Below, one piece after another: positions 16,730-26,745 of a stretch of 64,000 nt of DNA. How positions within the stretch are numbered: the stretch's first letter is position 1; each line of letters opens with the position of its first letter. The position numbers and the translations under genes are program-made. The notes under the pieces are model-generated. The model did no database searches and was not told where the DNA came from. It was given only the letters and a program-made list of their open reading frames with translations. Origin of the DNA: Pseudomonas sp. LB-090624 (GTDB lineage Bacteria > Pseudomonadota > Gammaproteobacteria > Pseudomonadales > Pseudomonadaceae); assembly GCF_003205205.1 (NCBI RefSeq), contig NZ_QJRL01000007.1, positions 1-64,000 on the forward strand. Reading direction: 5' to 3'.

Positions 16730-17974
16730 TCATGCCCGCTGCCTGGCGGGACGATCAGCTTTGGGGAAATGGCCCCCTTGCAGGCTGACCTGCTCACACA
16801 CCTTGTCGACGATATAGGCGCCGATCGGAATGGCCGAGGTGGCAGCGGGTGAAGGCGCGTTGCACACGTTGACGCTGCGGGCGGTGTTGACGAACAGGAA
16901 GTCGTCGATCAGCTTGCCGTCGCGCGATACCGCCTGGGCACGTACGCCCGCCGGGTATGGCATCAGGTCGGCCTTGCTGATGCTCGGGCAGTACTTCTGC
17001 ACCTGTTTGAGGTAGCCGCCCTTGAACAATGAGTTCTTCATCTCTATCAGGCCCGGGCGGAAGTTTTTCGCCAGTACCTTGAGGATCCCGGGGGTGGTCA
17101 GGGTCTGGAACAGGTCGCTGGGGCTGACATCGGTCTTGCGGTAGCCCTCGCGCTTCATCGCCAGCACGGCGTTAGGGCCGACGGTGACAGTGCCATCGAT
17201 CATGCGGGTCAGGTGCACGCCCAGAAACGGCATCGACGGGTCTGGGATCGGGTAGATCAGGTGATTGACGATCTGATTGTGCTGTTTGGGCAGCAGATAG
17301 TACTCGCCACGGAACGGGCAGATGACGAACTCGGTGCGCAGGCCCAGCATGCTCACCACACGGTCGGCCATCAGCCCCGAGCAGGTGACCAGGAAACGGC
17401 TGTGGAACTCGTCACGCTGCGTGCGCACAATGACCTCGCTGGGCTGCTCCTGCAGGCCGACCACCTCGGCACCATAGCGAATCTCGCCACCGGCACGCTG
17501 GAATTCGGCAGCCATGGCTGTGGTCACCTGCGCGTAATTGACGATACCGCTGGACGGCACGAAGATGCCGCCCATGCCAACGATGTTGGGCTCGCGCTCG
17601 CGCAGTTCGTCTGCCGACAACCAGTAGCGCTCCAGGCCATTGGCCTCGGTGCGCTCCCACAACGCCTTCATGCGCTGCATTTCCAGATCGTTGGTGGCCA
17701 CCAGCAGCTTGCCGCACTCATCGAAGCGGATGCCGTGCTCGGTGCAGAAGGCCTTGGTGGCCTTGTTGCCTTCCAGGCAGAAGCGGGCCTTGAGGCTGCC
17801 GGGGGTGTAATACACGCCGGCGTGAATCACGCCGCTGTTGTGGCCCGTCTGGTGGCGAGCCGGGCCGGGCTCCTTCTCCAGCAGGAGAATCTTTGCGTCC
17901 GGGTAAACCTTGATCAGGTGCATGGCCGTGGACATGCCCACAATGCCACCGCCAATAATGATGAAATCGTACAC
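16730..17974 (-). CDS. lhgO: L-2-hydroxyglutarate dehydrogenase/oxidase (FAD)
   Basis: The 414-residue flavoprotein of the DAO family has the N-terminal dinucleotide motif FIIIGGGIVGMSTA and the HSGVIHAGVYY segment typical of LhgO/L2HGDH. It oxidises L-2-hydroxyglutarate to 2-oxoglutarate at the membrane, passing electrons to quinone. It starts with GTG preceded by GAGGTAAGGCT. It lies downstream of glaH on the same strand; together they convert glutarate to 2-oxoglutarate, a branch of lysine catabolism characterised in P. putida. Confidence 0.93.
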   Translation of the reverse strand: MYDFIIIGGGIVGMSTAMHLIKVYPDAKILLLEKEPGPARHQTGHNSGVIHAGVYYTPGSLKARFCLEGNKATKAFCTEHGIRFDECGKLLVATNDLEMQRMKALWERTEANGLERYWLSADELREREPNIVGMGGIFVPSSGIVNYAQVTTAMAAEFQRAGGEIRYGAEVVGLQEQPSEVIVRTQRDEFHSRFLVTCSGLMADRVVSMLGLRTEFVICPFRGEYYLLPKQHNQIVNHLIYPIPDPSMPFLGVHLTRMIDGTVTVGPNAVLAMKREGYRKTDVSPSDLFQTLTTPGILKVLAKNFRPGLIEMKNSLFKGGYLKQVQKYCPSISKADLMPYPAGVRAQAVSRDGKLIDDFLFVNTARSVNVCNAPSPAATSAIPIGAYIVDKVCEQVSLQGGHFPKADRPARQRA

Positions 17975-18010
17975 AGCCTTACCTCACACGCAGGCATTGC
18001 CTGGCAAGCG

Positions 18011-18036
18011 CACCAAGGCCCGCGCGGGCCCTGGTG
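18011..18036. repeat. near-perfect palindrome between glaH and lhgO
   Basis: CACCA (18011-18015) pairs with TGGTG (18032-18036) and GGCCCGC with GCGGGCC in the centre, with one mismatch between. It lies in the 114-base gap inside the glaH-lhgO unit and could attenuate or stabilise the mRNA. Confidence 0.5.
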
Positions 18037-18088
18037 GCATCGTTTTGTGCAAAGACGCATGGGCGGGCGCCCGCCGCGCGTCCTGTCA

Positions 18089-19066
18089 TTATTGCCCGCG
18101 CTGATACAAGGGTTTGGGGAAGGCGACGTAACCACGCTGGCGCATCAGCTCGCGACGCAGGCCCGCGTGCGGGGTGAAGCGGTCACGGCCATGCAGCCAG
18201 AACAGGTTGTTGATCAGCAGGAAGCTGCCGACAGCGACCGGCACAGAAACCTTCTTCCCGCTGCCCTCCAGCGACTCGGACAGCGCGTTCAGCCAGATAC
18301 CTTCCTCGTAGTTTTCCGGCTGCACGAACTGGTCAATGTAGCGCATGGTCGGCCGGCCTTCGCCATCGGTATCGAAGACCGAGTGGAAGACATCCTCGGC
18401 AACCTTCTTGCTCGGCGGTGCGGTCCAGCGCATTTCCCGACGCGCCATCGGATGACGGAAGAACGCCTCGCACTCCTCCCAGTCATCCAGGTGCAACAGC
18501 AGTGAGTTGCCGCCTTCCATGTTCTTTTCGTCGATTTTCAGCATCAGCACGTAGTCGGTGATCTGGTTGACGAAGGTGCCATCGTTGTGCAGTTCCATGA
18601 CCCGATGCGGCTGGCGCAGGTAGCTGTCGGAGTTGTCGCTGTTAACCACCACGAAACGCGCATAGAACTGGCCACTCATGGCGTCATAGTTGGAGCGACC
18701 GATCAGGTGCGCGCAAGCCGTGGTGAACTTGACCATGTCTTCGGCCTGACTCACGTCGTCCAGGCCCACCGGGGTAATAAGCATGCCACCGCTGGCGCGG
18801 TCCAGGATGGTGTTGAGCAGCACCGGGCGCAGGGTGCCCTGGCACAGCTCATCCAGAATTTCGCCTACGCGAAAACGCAGGAACGACTTGTACTCCAGCG
18901 CCTGAACCGGCCACTGGGCAACCGCCTGGACGAACGCCTCGACGGTCTCGCGGGCAAAGGTCAGCTCCAGCAGGCGCGGTGACTGCGCCGAGGGGGCGAT
19001 GGTGTAACCACGCGGCTCGAGCGGCAGCGGCATCACAAGTTCGTCGATCTGCGTAAAGGCGTTCAT
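18089..19066 (-). CDS. glaH: glutarate 2-hydroxylase (CsiD/GlaH), Fe(II)/2-oxoglutarate dioxygenase
   Basis: This 325-residue protein has the length and sequence of E. coli CsiD/GlaH. The iron-binding facial triad is visible as HNDGTFV (His and Asp) and the later WLHGRDRF histidine, followed by a 2-oxoglutarate-binding Arg. It hydroxylates glutarate to L-2-hydroxyglutarate while converting 2-oxoglutarate to succinate. I start at 19066 (AGGA eight bases upstream); the open frame runs 120 bases further without homology. It heads the glaH-lhgO unit, divergent from csiR. Confidence 0.93.
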   Translation of the reverse strand: MNAFTQIDELVMPLPLEPRGYTIAPSAQSPRLLELTFARETVEAFVQAVAQWPVQALEYKSFLRFRVGEILDELCQGTLRPVLLNTILDRASGGMLITPVGLDDVSQAEDMVKFTTACAHLIGRSNYDAMSGQFYARFVVVNSDNSDSYLRQPHRVMELHNDGTFVNQITDYVLMLKIDEKNMEGGNSLLLHLDDWEECEAFFRHPMARREMRWTAPPSKKVAEDVFHSVFDTDGEGRPTMRYIDQFVQPENYEEGIWLNALSESLEGSGKKVSVPVAVGSFLLINNLFWLHGRDRFTPHAGLRRELMRQRGYVAFPKPLYQRGQ

Positions 19067-19156
19067 GGCAGTGTCCTGGGTAGAAATCTGGGTAGCACTG
19101 TCCAGTAGTGACCTGGGGGCAGTGCGGGCGAAACAAAAATATCGCCACGAATGAAT

Positions 19157-19168
19157 AATGTCTACATT
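19157..19168. promoter_or_regulatory. candidate CsiR operator in the glaH/csiR intergenic region
   Basis: AATGT-CT-ACATT is a perfect inverted repeat in the AT-rich centre of the 196-base divergent region. FCD-type GntR regulators usually bind short palindromes of this kind. Assignment to CsiR is inference. Confidence 0.4.
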
Positions 19169-19262
19169 TTTATTTTTCGGCGACATTAACCAGATTTATC
19201 CATTGTTTTTCGGATGCCGAGGGTTTCGGTATGATCGGCTAAACGTTTTGAGGAACAGGATC

Positions 19263-19946
19263 TTGGAAGCGCTCGCCCCCCGACAAAACTCAGCATTCAG
19301 CGGGTATGAGAGGCTCAAGAAGGACATCATCCGCGGCGTGTTCAAGCCCGGCGAAAAGCTGCTGATGAGTGCCCTGAAGGAACGCTATGACCTCGGCGTG
19401 GGTCCGCTGCGCGAGGCCCTGTCGCAACTGGTGGCCGAACATCTGGTCAATGCGATCAGCCAGAAAGGTTATCGGGTAGCGCCGATGTCGCTGGACGAGA
19501 TGAACGACATCTACGATGCCCGGGCCAACCTGGAAGCCATGATCATCGCTTTGGCCATCGAACGCGGGGACGACGCCTGGGAGGCCTCGGTACTGGCCCA
19601 TTCGCACACCTTGGCCAAGGTAGTGGAAGTGAAAACCCGCGAGCAGCGCCTGGATGTTTGGGACGAGCGGCACAAGGCGTTCCATACCGCGATTGCCTCG
19701 GGCTGCGGCTCCAAGCACCTGCTGCAGGCGCGCACCTACCTGTTCGACCAGGCCGAGCGCTACCGCCATCTATGGCTGACGCAAACGGTGTTTTCCGAAC
19801 AGGCGCTAGAGCTCAAGCGCCAGGAGCATGCGGCGCTGGTCGAAGTGATCCTCGCACGCGACGCCAAGCGTGCCAGTGCGATGATGCGCTCGCACCTGAT
19901 GACCCCCGTGCCGATCATTGCGCAGATCATGCATGCCGGCGGCTGA
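19263..19946 (+). CDS. csiR: CsiR, GntR-family (FCD) glutarate-responsive repressor
   Basis: The protein is about 227 residues with an N-terminal winged helix (SGYERLKKDIIRGVFKPGEKLLMSALKERYDLGVGPLREALSQL in two blocks) and an all-helical FCD effector domain with ligand residues in DARANLEAM and RHKAFHTAI. In P. putida CsiR represses glaH and lhgO and is released by glutarate. I choose a TTG start at 19263 because AGGAACAGGA precedes it and homology begins there; an ATG frame from 19158 would read through AT-rich promoter DNA. Confidence 0.88.
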   Translation: MEALAPRQNSAFSGYERLKKDIIRGVFKPGEKLLMSALKERYDLGVGPLREALSQLVAEHLVNAISQKGYRVAPMSLDEMNDIYDARANLEAMIIALAIERGDDAWEASVLAHSHTLAKVVEVKTREQRLDVWDERHKAFHTAIASGCGSKHLLQARTYLFDQAERYRHLWLTQTVFSEQALELKRQEHAALVEVILARDAKRASAMMRSHLMTPVPIIAQIMHAGG

Positions 19947-20040
19947 GTCGGGGCAAGGCAGCTAGATGAATTTTTCTTAAATCGCCGGTTGTCTATTCTT
20001 TGGCACAATCAAATCTCTATTTAGATGCCCGGGAACCAGC

Positions 20041-20721
20041 ATGCCTCGCGTACTGACCATCGAAGACGACGCCGTCACCGGCCAGGAAATCGTCGCCGAA
20101 CTCTCCAGCCACGGCCTGGAGGTGGATTGGGCCGACAATGGCCGTGAAGGCCTGGCCAAAGCCATTGCCGGCGGTTACGACCTGATTACCCTCGACCGCA
20201 TGCTGCCCGAGGTCGATGGCCTGACCATCGTCACCACCCTACGCAGCCTCAAGATCGCCACGCCGATCCTGATGATCAGCGCCCTCTCCGATGTCGACGA
20301 GCGGGTGCGTGGTCTGCGGGCCGGCGGTGACGACTACCTGACCAAACCGTTCGCCTCGGACGAGATGGCCGCCCGCGTCGAGGTCCTGCTGCGGCGCAAC
20401 AGCGTGCCCATGACCCAGACCCGCCTGCAGGTCGCCGACTTGCAACTGGACCTGATCAGCCACGAGGCGCGCCGCGGTGACAATACCCTCAACCTGCTGC
20501 CCACCGAGTACAAACTGCTGGAGTACCTGATGCGCCACAGCGGCCAGGTCATCACACGGATGATGATCTTCGAGGAAGTCTGGGGCTACCACTTCGACCC
20601 AGGTACCAACCTGATCGACGTGCACATCGGCCGCCTGCGCAAGAAAATCGACTCCCCCGGCCAGTCGCCGTTGATCCGTACGGTACGGGGCTCCGGCTAT
20701 GCCATTGCTGAACCCGTCTAA
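20041..20721 (+). CDS. OmpR-family two-component response regulator
   Basis: The 226-residue protein has a receiver domain (residues 1-118: acidic pair EDD at 8-10, phospho-acceptor Asp in LITLDRMLP near residue 55, signalling Ser in MISALS, Lys in LTKPF) and a C-terminal winged-helix DNA-binding domain (LLPTEYKLLEYL...GRLRKKID...VRGSGYAI). It overlaps the sensor kinase gene by 23 bases, so the two form one unit. It resembles the QseB/CopR branch, but I cannot name the signal or target genes. Confidence 0.9.
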   Translation: MPRVLTIEDDAVTGQEIVAELSSHGLEVDWADNGREGLAKAIAGGYDLITLDRMLPEVDGLTIVTTLRSLKIATPILMISALSDVDERVRGLRAGGDDYLTKPFASDEMAARVEVLLRRNSVPMTQTRLQVADLQLDLISHEARRGDNTLNLLPTEYKLLEYLMRHSGQVITRMMIFEEVWGYHFDPGTNLIDVHIGRLRKKIDSPGQSPLIRTVRGSGYAIAEPV

Positions 20722-22090
20722 AGGCTGGAGCTCCTCGACCAGCCGCTTGCTGGCGCTGTACAGCTTTCTGTTCGTAGCCTGGAGCAGCATCCTCATGGGG
20801 GTGCTGTACTTCGAGGTGTCCAGCTACCTGAACAAGCTCACGCGCCATTCCATGCTGCAGCGCCAGCACCTGTTCGCGCACATGAGCGGCAAGCAGCTGG
20901 ACGATGCCCTGATCGCCAGCCAGGCCTTCGAAGAACGCAGCTTCGACGCCTATGGCCTGTTTGACGCTCAGCTCAATCCGCTTGGCGGCAGCGTGCGCAC
21001 CCTGCCCCCGGAGCTGGGGCTGGACGGCAAAATTCATGAACTGAAGCGCTGCCTGGATGCCGACGACCCACGCATGCCGCGCGACAGCTGCGATGCGGTG
21101 GCCATCAAGGTGCAGGATGGCCGCTGGCTGGTGCTGTTCCGCGATAACGGCTCCCTGTTCGTGGTGACCCGGATCATTCTCGACGCCCTGCTCTGGGGTA
21201 TCTCCTTGACGCTGATTCCTGGGTTTGCCGGCTGGTACATGCTGCGCCGCCGACCGCTCAAGCGGATCCGCGCCATCCAGGCACAGGCCGAACTGATCGT
21301 CGCCGGCGATCTTACTCATCGCCTGCCGCTGTCGGCCAGACGCGACGAACTGGACATGCTGGCCGCCATCGTCAATGCCATGCTCGACCGCATAGAGCGG
21401 CTGATGCACGAGGTTAAAGGGGTGTGCGACAACATCGCCCACGACCTGCGCACGCCGCTGACCCGCCTGCGCGCCCAGCTGTATCGCATTCGCCAGCAAA
21501 GCGAAGCCGATTCTGCGCAAGCCGAAGCGCTGGACCAGGCCATCGGTGAAACCGACACCCTGATGGCGCGTTTTCGTGGTCTGTTAAGAATCAGCGAGCT
21601 GGAGGACCGCCAACGACGGGCCGGCTTCGTCCAGCTTGACCCGCATGACCTGCTGGTCGAACTGCACGACTTCTATCTGCCGTTGGCCGAAGATGGCGGT
21701 ATCCACCTGGAACTGCACCAACCCGGGCAATTGCCGGCCTTGCACGGTGATCGTGAACTGCTGTTCGAGGCGCTGGCCAACCTGGTAGGCAACGCGATCA
21801 AGTTCACGCCCGAGGGCGGGCAGGTGCGCGTTACAGCCACCCAAAACGACAACGGCGTGCATGTGGCCATCGAGGACAGTGGGCCGGGTATTCCGGAAGA
21901 AGAACGCACGGCGGTGCTGAAGCGGTTCTATCGCAGCGATGAAGGCCACCGCCATGCCGGGTTCGGGCTGGGGCTGTCGATCGTTGCGGCGATCGTTGAC
22001 CTGCATGGGTTCGTGCTGGAGATTGGCGAGAGCGAGTTGGGTGGGGCCAGGCTGGTACTGCACTGCCCATTTGCGGGTCTGCCTAAATAA
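20699..22090 (+). CDS. two-component sensor histidine kinase
   Basis: This 463-residue inner-membrane kinase has a first membrane helix at about residues 17-40, a ~120-residue periplasmic sensor region, a second helix at about 160-182, a HAMP domain, the dimerisation/phospho-acceptor box HDLRTPLTRLR (His near residue 248) and an HATPase domain with N (LVGNAIKF), G1 (EDSGPGIP) and G2 (HAGFGLGLS) motifs. Partner of the regulator just upstream. The periplasmic part shows no motif I recognise. A terminator follows immediately. Confidence 0.9.
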   Translation: MPLLNPSKGWSSSTSRLLALYSFLFVAWSSILMGVLYFEVSSYLNKLTRHSMLQRQHLFAHMSGKQLDDALIASQAFEERSFDAYGLFDAQLNPLGGSVRTLPPELGLDGKIHELKRCLDADDPRMPRDSCDAVAIKVQDGRWLVLFRDNGSLFVVTRIILDALLWGISLTLIPGFAGWYMLRRRPLKRIRAIQAQAELIVAGDLTHRLPLSARRDELDMLAAIVNAMLDRIERLMHEVKGVCDNIAHDLRTPLTRLRAQLYRIRQQSEADSAQAEALDQAIGETDTLMARFRGLLRISELEDRQRRAGFVQLDPHDLLVELHDFYLPLAEDGGIHLELHQPGQLPALHGDRELLFEALANLVGNAIKFTPEGGQVRVTATQNDNGVHVAIEDSGPGIPEEERTAVLKRFYRSDEGHRHAGFGLGLSIVAAIVDLHGFVLEIGESELGGARLVLHCPFAGLPK

Positions 22091-22091
22091 A

Positions 22092-22118
22092 AATTGGGGC
22101 CGCTTTGCGGCCCCAATT
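22092..22118. terminator. bidirectional terminator between sensor kinase and cysS
   Basis: Twelve-bp perfect stem AATTGGGGCCGC/GCGGCCCCAATT with a TTT loop. On the minus strand it runs into TTTTTATTT, a proper intrinsic terminator for cysS; on the plus strand the T-tract is weak. Confidence 0.85.
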
Positions 22119-22121
22119 GCT

Positions 22122-23504
<1,383 letters not shown>

Positions 23505-23513
23505 GGCGGTTCC

Positions 23514-25217
23514 TCAGCTGCCCCAGGAGTCACGCAGGGTGACAGTGCGGTTGAACACCGGGCGGCCCGGCTGGCTGTCTTTCAGGTCGGCGCAGAAGTA
23601 ACCTTCGCGCTCGAACTGGAAGCGATCTTCGGGCTGCGCCTGGGCCAGCGACGGCTCGGCGCGGCAACCCGTGAGCACTTGCAGCGAACCCGGGTTGATG
23701 TTGTCGAGGAAGCTACCGCCCTCCTCGGTCTTTTCCGGGTTCGGCGAGCGGAACAGCCGGTCGTACAGGCGCACTTCGCACTCGACGCTGCCTTCAGCCG
23801 GAACCCAGTGGATCACGCCTTTGACCTTGCGGCCTTCCGGGTTCTTGCCGAGGGTGTCCGGGTCGTACGAGCAGCGCAGCTCGACGATATTGCCGTCAGC
23901 GTCCTTGATCGCCTCATCGGCGCGGATCACATAGCTGCCACGCAGACGCACTTCACCGGCCGGTTCCAGGCGCTTGTAGCCCTTCGGCGGCTCTTCCATG
24001 AAATCGTCGCGGTCGATGTACAGCTCGCGGGAGAACGGCAGCACGCGCACGCCCATGTCTTCTTTAGGGTGACGCGGCAGCTCCAGCTGCTCGACCTGCC
24101 CTTCCGGGTAGTTGGTGATGACCACCTTGAGCGGGCGCAGCACGCACATGGCGCGCGGTGCAGTACGGTCCAGGTCGTCACGGATGCTGAACTCCAGCAT
24201 CGACATGTCCACCACGCCGTCGGAACGGTTGGTGCCGATCATTTCGCAGAAGTTGCGGATAGACGCGGGGGTGTAGCCGCGGCGACGGAAGCCGGACAGG
24301 GTCGACATGCGTGGGTCGTCCCAGGCGTCGACGTGCTTTTCGTCCACCAGCTGCTTGAGCTTGCGCTTGGAGGTGATGGTGTAGTTCAGGTTCAGGCGGC
24401 TGAACTCATACTGGCGCGGGTGGGCCGGCACTGGCAGGTGGTCGAGGAACCAGTCGTACAGCGGACGATGCCCTTCAAATTCCAGGGTGCAGATCGAGTG
24501 GGTAATACCCTCGATGGCATCCGACTGGCCGTGGGTGAAGTCGTAGTTGGGGTAGATGCACCACTTGTCACCGGTCTGGTGGTGGTGGGCATGACGGATG
24601 CGATACAGGATCGGATCGCGCAGGTTCATGTTCGGCGAAGCCATGTCGATCTTGGCCCGCAGCACACGCTCGCCGTCCTGGAATTCGCCAGCCTTCATGC
24701 GTGCGAACAGGTCGAGGTTTTCTTCCACGCTGCGCTCGCGGAACGGGCTGTTCTTGCCCGGCTCCTTGAGGTTGCCGCGGTATTCCTTGGCCTGCTCGGG
24801 GGTGAGGTCGCAGACGTAGGCCTTGCCGCGCTTGATCAGCTCGACCGCCCAGTCGTGCAACTGGTCGAAATAGTCGGAGGCATAGCGCACGTCGCCGGCC
24901 CAGTCGAAGCCCAGCCACTTCACATCGCTCTGGATGGCGTCGATGTACTCCTGGTCTTCCTTGGCCGGGTTGGTGTCGTCGAAGCGCAGGTGGCAGACGC
25001 CGCCGAATTCCTTGGCCAGGCCGAAGTTGACGCAGATCGACTTGGCGTGGCCGATGTGCAGATAACCATTGGGCTCCGGCGGGAAACGGGTGACGATACT
25101 GCTGTGCTTGCCCGAGTCCAGGTCGGCCTGGATGATCGGCCGCAGGAAGTTCGCAGGGACAGCGGGGGCGCCTTTGGCAGCGGCGTTGGGCGCGTTGTCG
25201 GCAGTGGGCTTGCTCAT
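23514..25217 (-). CDS. glnS: glutaminyl-tRNA synthetase
   Basis: This 567-residue class I synthetase has the GlnRS active site [16 protein letters not shown], the [10 protein letters not shown] loop equivalent to KMSKS and the two C-terminal anticodon-binding beta-barrels. It charges tRNA-Gln directly. Homologues start at MSKPT, preceded here by AAGGATCC, so I start at 25217 although the frame continues 75 bases. Divergent from ppiB across a 247-base gap. Confidence 0.97.
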   Translation of the reverse strand: MSKPTADNAPNAAAKGAPAVPANFLRPIIQADLDSGKHSSIVTRFPPEPNGYLHIGHAKSICVNFGLAKEFGGVCHLRFDDTNPAKEDQEYIDAIQSDVKWLGFDWAGDVRYASDYFDQLHDWAVELIKRGKAYVCDLTPEQAKEYRGNLKEPGKNSPFRERSVEENLDLFARMKAGEFQDGERVLRAKIDMASPNMNLRDPILYRIRHAHHHQTGDKWCIYPNYDFTHGQSDAIEGITHSICTLEFEGHRPLYDWFLDHLPVPAHPRQYEFSRLNLNYTITSKRKLKQLVDEKHVDAWDDPRMSTLSGFRRRGYTPASIRNFCEMIGTNRSDGVVDMSMLEFSIRDDLDRTAPRAMCVLRPLKVVITNYPEGQVEQLELPRHPKEDMGVRVLPFSRELYIDRDDFMEEPPKGYKRLEPAGEVRLRGSYVIRADEAIKDADGNIVELRCSYDPDTLGKNPEGRKVKGVIHWVPAEGSVECEVRLYDRLFRSPNPEKTEEGGSFLDNINPGSLQVLTGCRAEPSLAQAQPEDRFQFEREGYFCADLKDSQPGRPVFNRTVTLRDSWGS

Positions 25218-25321
25218 AGGATCCTTGAATGCACGTGTCCGGCCTGGGTAGGCCGATTGAATCAAAGGGCCTATCATAGCCGAAGCAGTCAAGCTGCTGA
25301 CAGTCGGGCCCGGACAAACTG

Positions 25322-25342
25322 GCGTGATTTATCACGCTTTTT
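25322..25342 (+). promoter_or_regulatory. hairpin plus T-run in the glnS/ppiB intergenic region
   Basis: GCGTGAT-TT-ATCACGC followed directly by TTTTT looks like an intrinsic terminator on the plus strand, yet no gene reads into it from the left. It lies about 120 bases before ppiB, so it could attenuate a ppiB leader or be an operator-like palindrome. No other recognisable element is seen in this gap. Confidence 0.45.
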
Positions 25343-25464
25343 GCCGCGGCCTGGCAAAATGGCCGGTGCGCGCCATGTGTCGTGATCGCCTGATCCTGCG
25401 TCAGGTGGTAACCCGCGTCCTGCGCACCCTAATTTCTGATTGCCTTGAAAGAGCGAGTTTCAGC

Positions 25465-25965
25465 ATGTCCAAAGTCAAACTGAGCACCAACCACGGCGCT
25501 ATCGTCCTGCAACTGAACGCCGAAAAAGCTCCGCAAACTGTTGAGAACTTCGTTCAATACGTCAAAGACGGCCACTTCGACAACACGGTGTTCCACCGTG
25601 TGATCAAGGGCTTCATGATCCAGGGCGGCGGCTTCGAGCCAGGCATGAACCAGAAGAAAACCCGCGCCAGCATCCAGAATGAAGCTGACAACGGCCTGAA
25701 GAACACCAAGTACAGCATCGCCATGGCTCGCACCATGGAGCCGCACTCTGCTTCGGCACAGTTCTTCATCAATGCCTCCGACAACGACTTCCTCAACCAC
25801 AGCGGCAAGAACGTCCAGGGCTGGGGCTACGCGGTGTTTGGTGAAGTGATCGAAGGCCGTGAAGTGGTTGACGCCATCGAAAAAGTGGCTACCGGCTCCA
25901 AGGCTGGCCACCAGGACGTACCGAAGGACGACGTGGTCATCGAGAAAGCCGAGATCATTGAGTGA
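25465..25965 (+). CDS. ppiB: peptidyl-prolyl cis-trans isomerase B (cyclophilin)
   Basis: The 166-residue cytoplasmic cyclophilin carries the catalytic/binding residues [30 protein letters not shown] and the conserved WGYAVFGEV strand. It speeds proline isomerisation during folding. There is no signal peptide, which separates it from periplasmic PpiA. The start at 25465 follows a weak GAGCGAG site and matches E. coli PpiB; the longer open frame begins upstream of this site. Its stop overlaps the GTG start of lpxH as GTGA. Confidence 0.96.
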   Translation: MSKVKLSTNHGAIVLQLNAEKAPQTVENFVQYVKDGHFDNTVFHRVIKGFMIQGGGFEPGMNQKKTRASIQNEADNGLKNTKYSIAMARTMEPHSASAQFFINASDNDFLNHSGKNVQGWGYAVFGEVIEGREVVDAIEKVATGSKAGHQDVPKDDVVIEKAEIIE

Positions 25966-26684
25966 TACTGCTGATCTCCGATCTGCATTTGCAAGAAGAG
26001 CGCCCGGACATTTCCCGGGCGTTTCTTGATCTGCTAGACGGCCGTGCCCGCCACGCCAAGGCGCTGTACATCCTTGGCGATTTCTTCGAAGCGTGGATTG
26101 GCGACGACGCCATGACGCCCTTCCAGCAGTCGATCTGCCAGGCCATGCGCCGGCTGAGCGACAGTGGCACGGCCATCTACCTGATGCATGGCAACCGTGA
26201 CTTCCTGATAGGCCAGGCGTTCTGCGATGCCGCTGGCTGCACATTGTTGAGCGACCCCAGCGTGATCGAGCTGGGTGGTGAGCAGGTGCTGCTGATGCAT
26301 GGCGACACCCTGTGCACCCGCGACCTGGGCTACATGAAGATGCGCCGCCTGCTGCGCAACCCGCTGAGCTTGTGGATCCTCCGCCACCTGCCGCTGTCGG
26401 CCCGCTACAAGCTGGCACGCAAGCTGCGCAGCGAAAGCCGCACGCAAGTGCGGATGAAGTCCACTGAAATCGTCGACGTCACGCCAGAGGAAGTACCCAA
26501 GGTGATGGCGGCGCATGGCGTGCGCACGTTGGTGCACGGCCATACCCACCGGCCAGCGATTCACAAGCTGGTGGTCGATGGCCAGCCGGCACGGCGCATC
26601 GTACTGGGCGACTGGGACCGCCGCGGCTGGGCGTTGCAGGTAGATGAACAAGGGTTTCAGCTGGCGCCGTTCGAGTTTTCCTGA
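25962..26684 (+). CDS. lpxH: UDP-2,3-diacylglucosamine diphosphatase
   Basis: This 240-residue metallophosphoesterase has the full set of metal-binding motifs: [27 protein letters not shown] and HGHTHRP. It hydrolyses UDP-2,3-diacylglucosamine to lipid X in lipid A synthesis at the inner membrane face. The start is GTG, overlapping the ppiB stop by 4 bases, a conserved ppiB-lpxH coupling in gamma-proteobacteria. Confidence 0.95.
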   Translation: MILLISDLHLQEERPDISRAFLDLLDGRARHAKALYILGDFFEAWIGDDAMTPFQQSICQAMRRLSDSGTAIYLMHGNRDFLIGQAFCDAAGCTLLSDPSVIELGGEQVLLMHGDTLCTRDLGYMKMRRLLRNPLSLWILRHLPLSARYKLARKLRSESRTQVRMKSTEIVDVTPEEVPKVMAAHGVRTLVHGHTHRPAIHKLVVDGQPARRIVLGDWDRRGWALQVDEQGFQLAPFEFS

Positions 26685-26707
26685 CATTACAGGGTTGGGA
26701 GGGCCGA

Positions 26708-26735
26708 CCTCTTCGCAGGCTTGCCCGCGAAGAGG
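26708..26735. repeat. REP element (P. putida type)
   Basis: CCTCTTCGC (26708-26716) and GCGAAGAGG (26727-26735) flank a ten-base loop, with a CTTGCCCGCGAAGAGGCC core matching the dispersed intergenic REP of the P. putida group. It lies between the convergent lpxH and acylase genes, where it may also help end transcription. Only one clear copy is in the window. Confidence 0.75.
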
Positions 26736-26745
26736 CCAGCAGGCC

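Noticed and set aside
20552..21520. 322-codon minus-strand frame
   Set aside because: Antisense to the two-component genes, whose catalytic motifs are complete.
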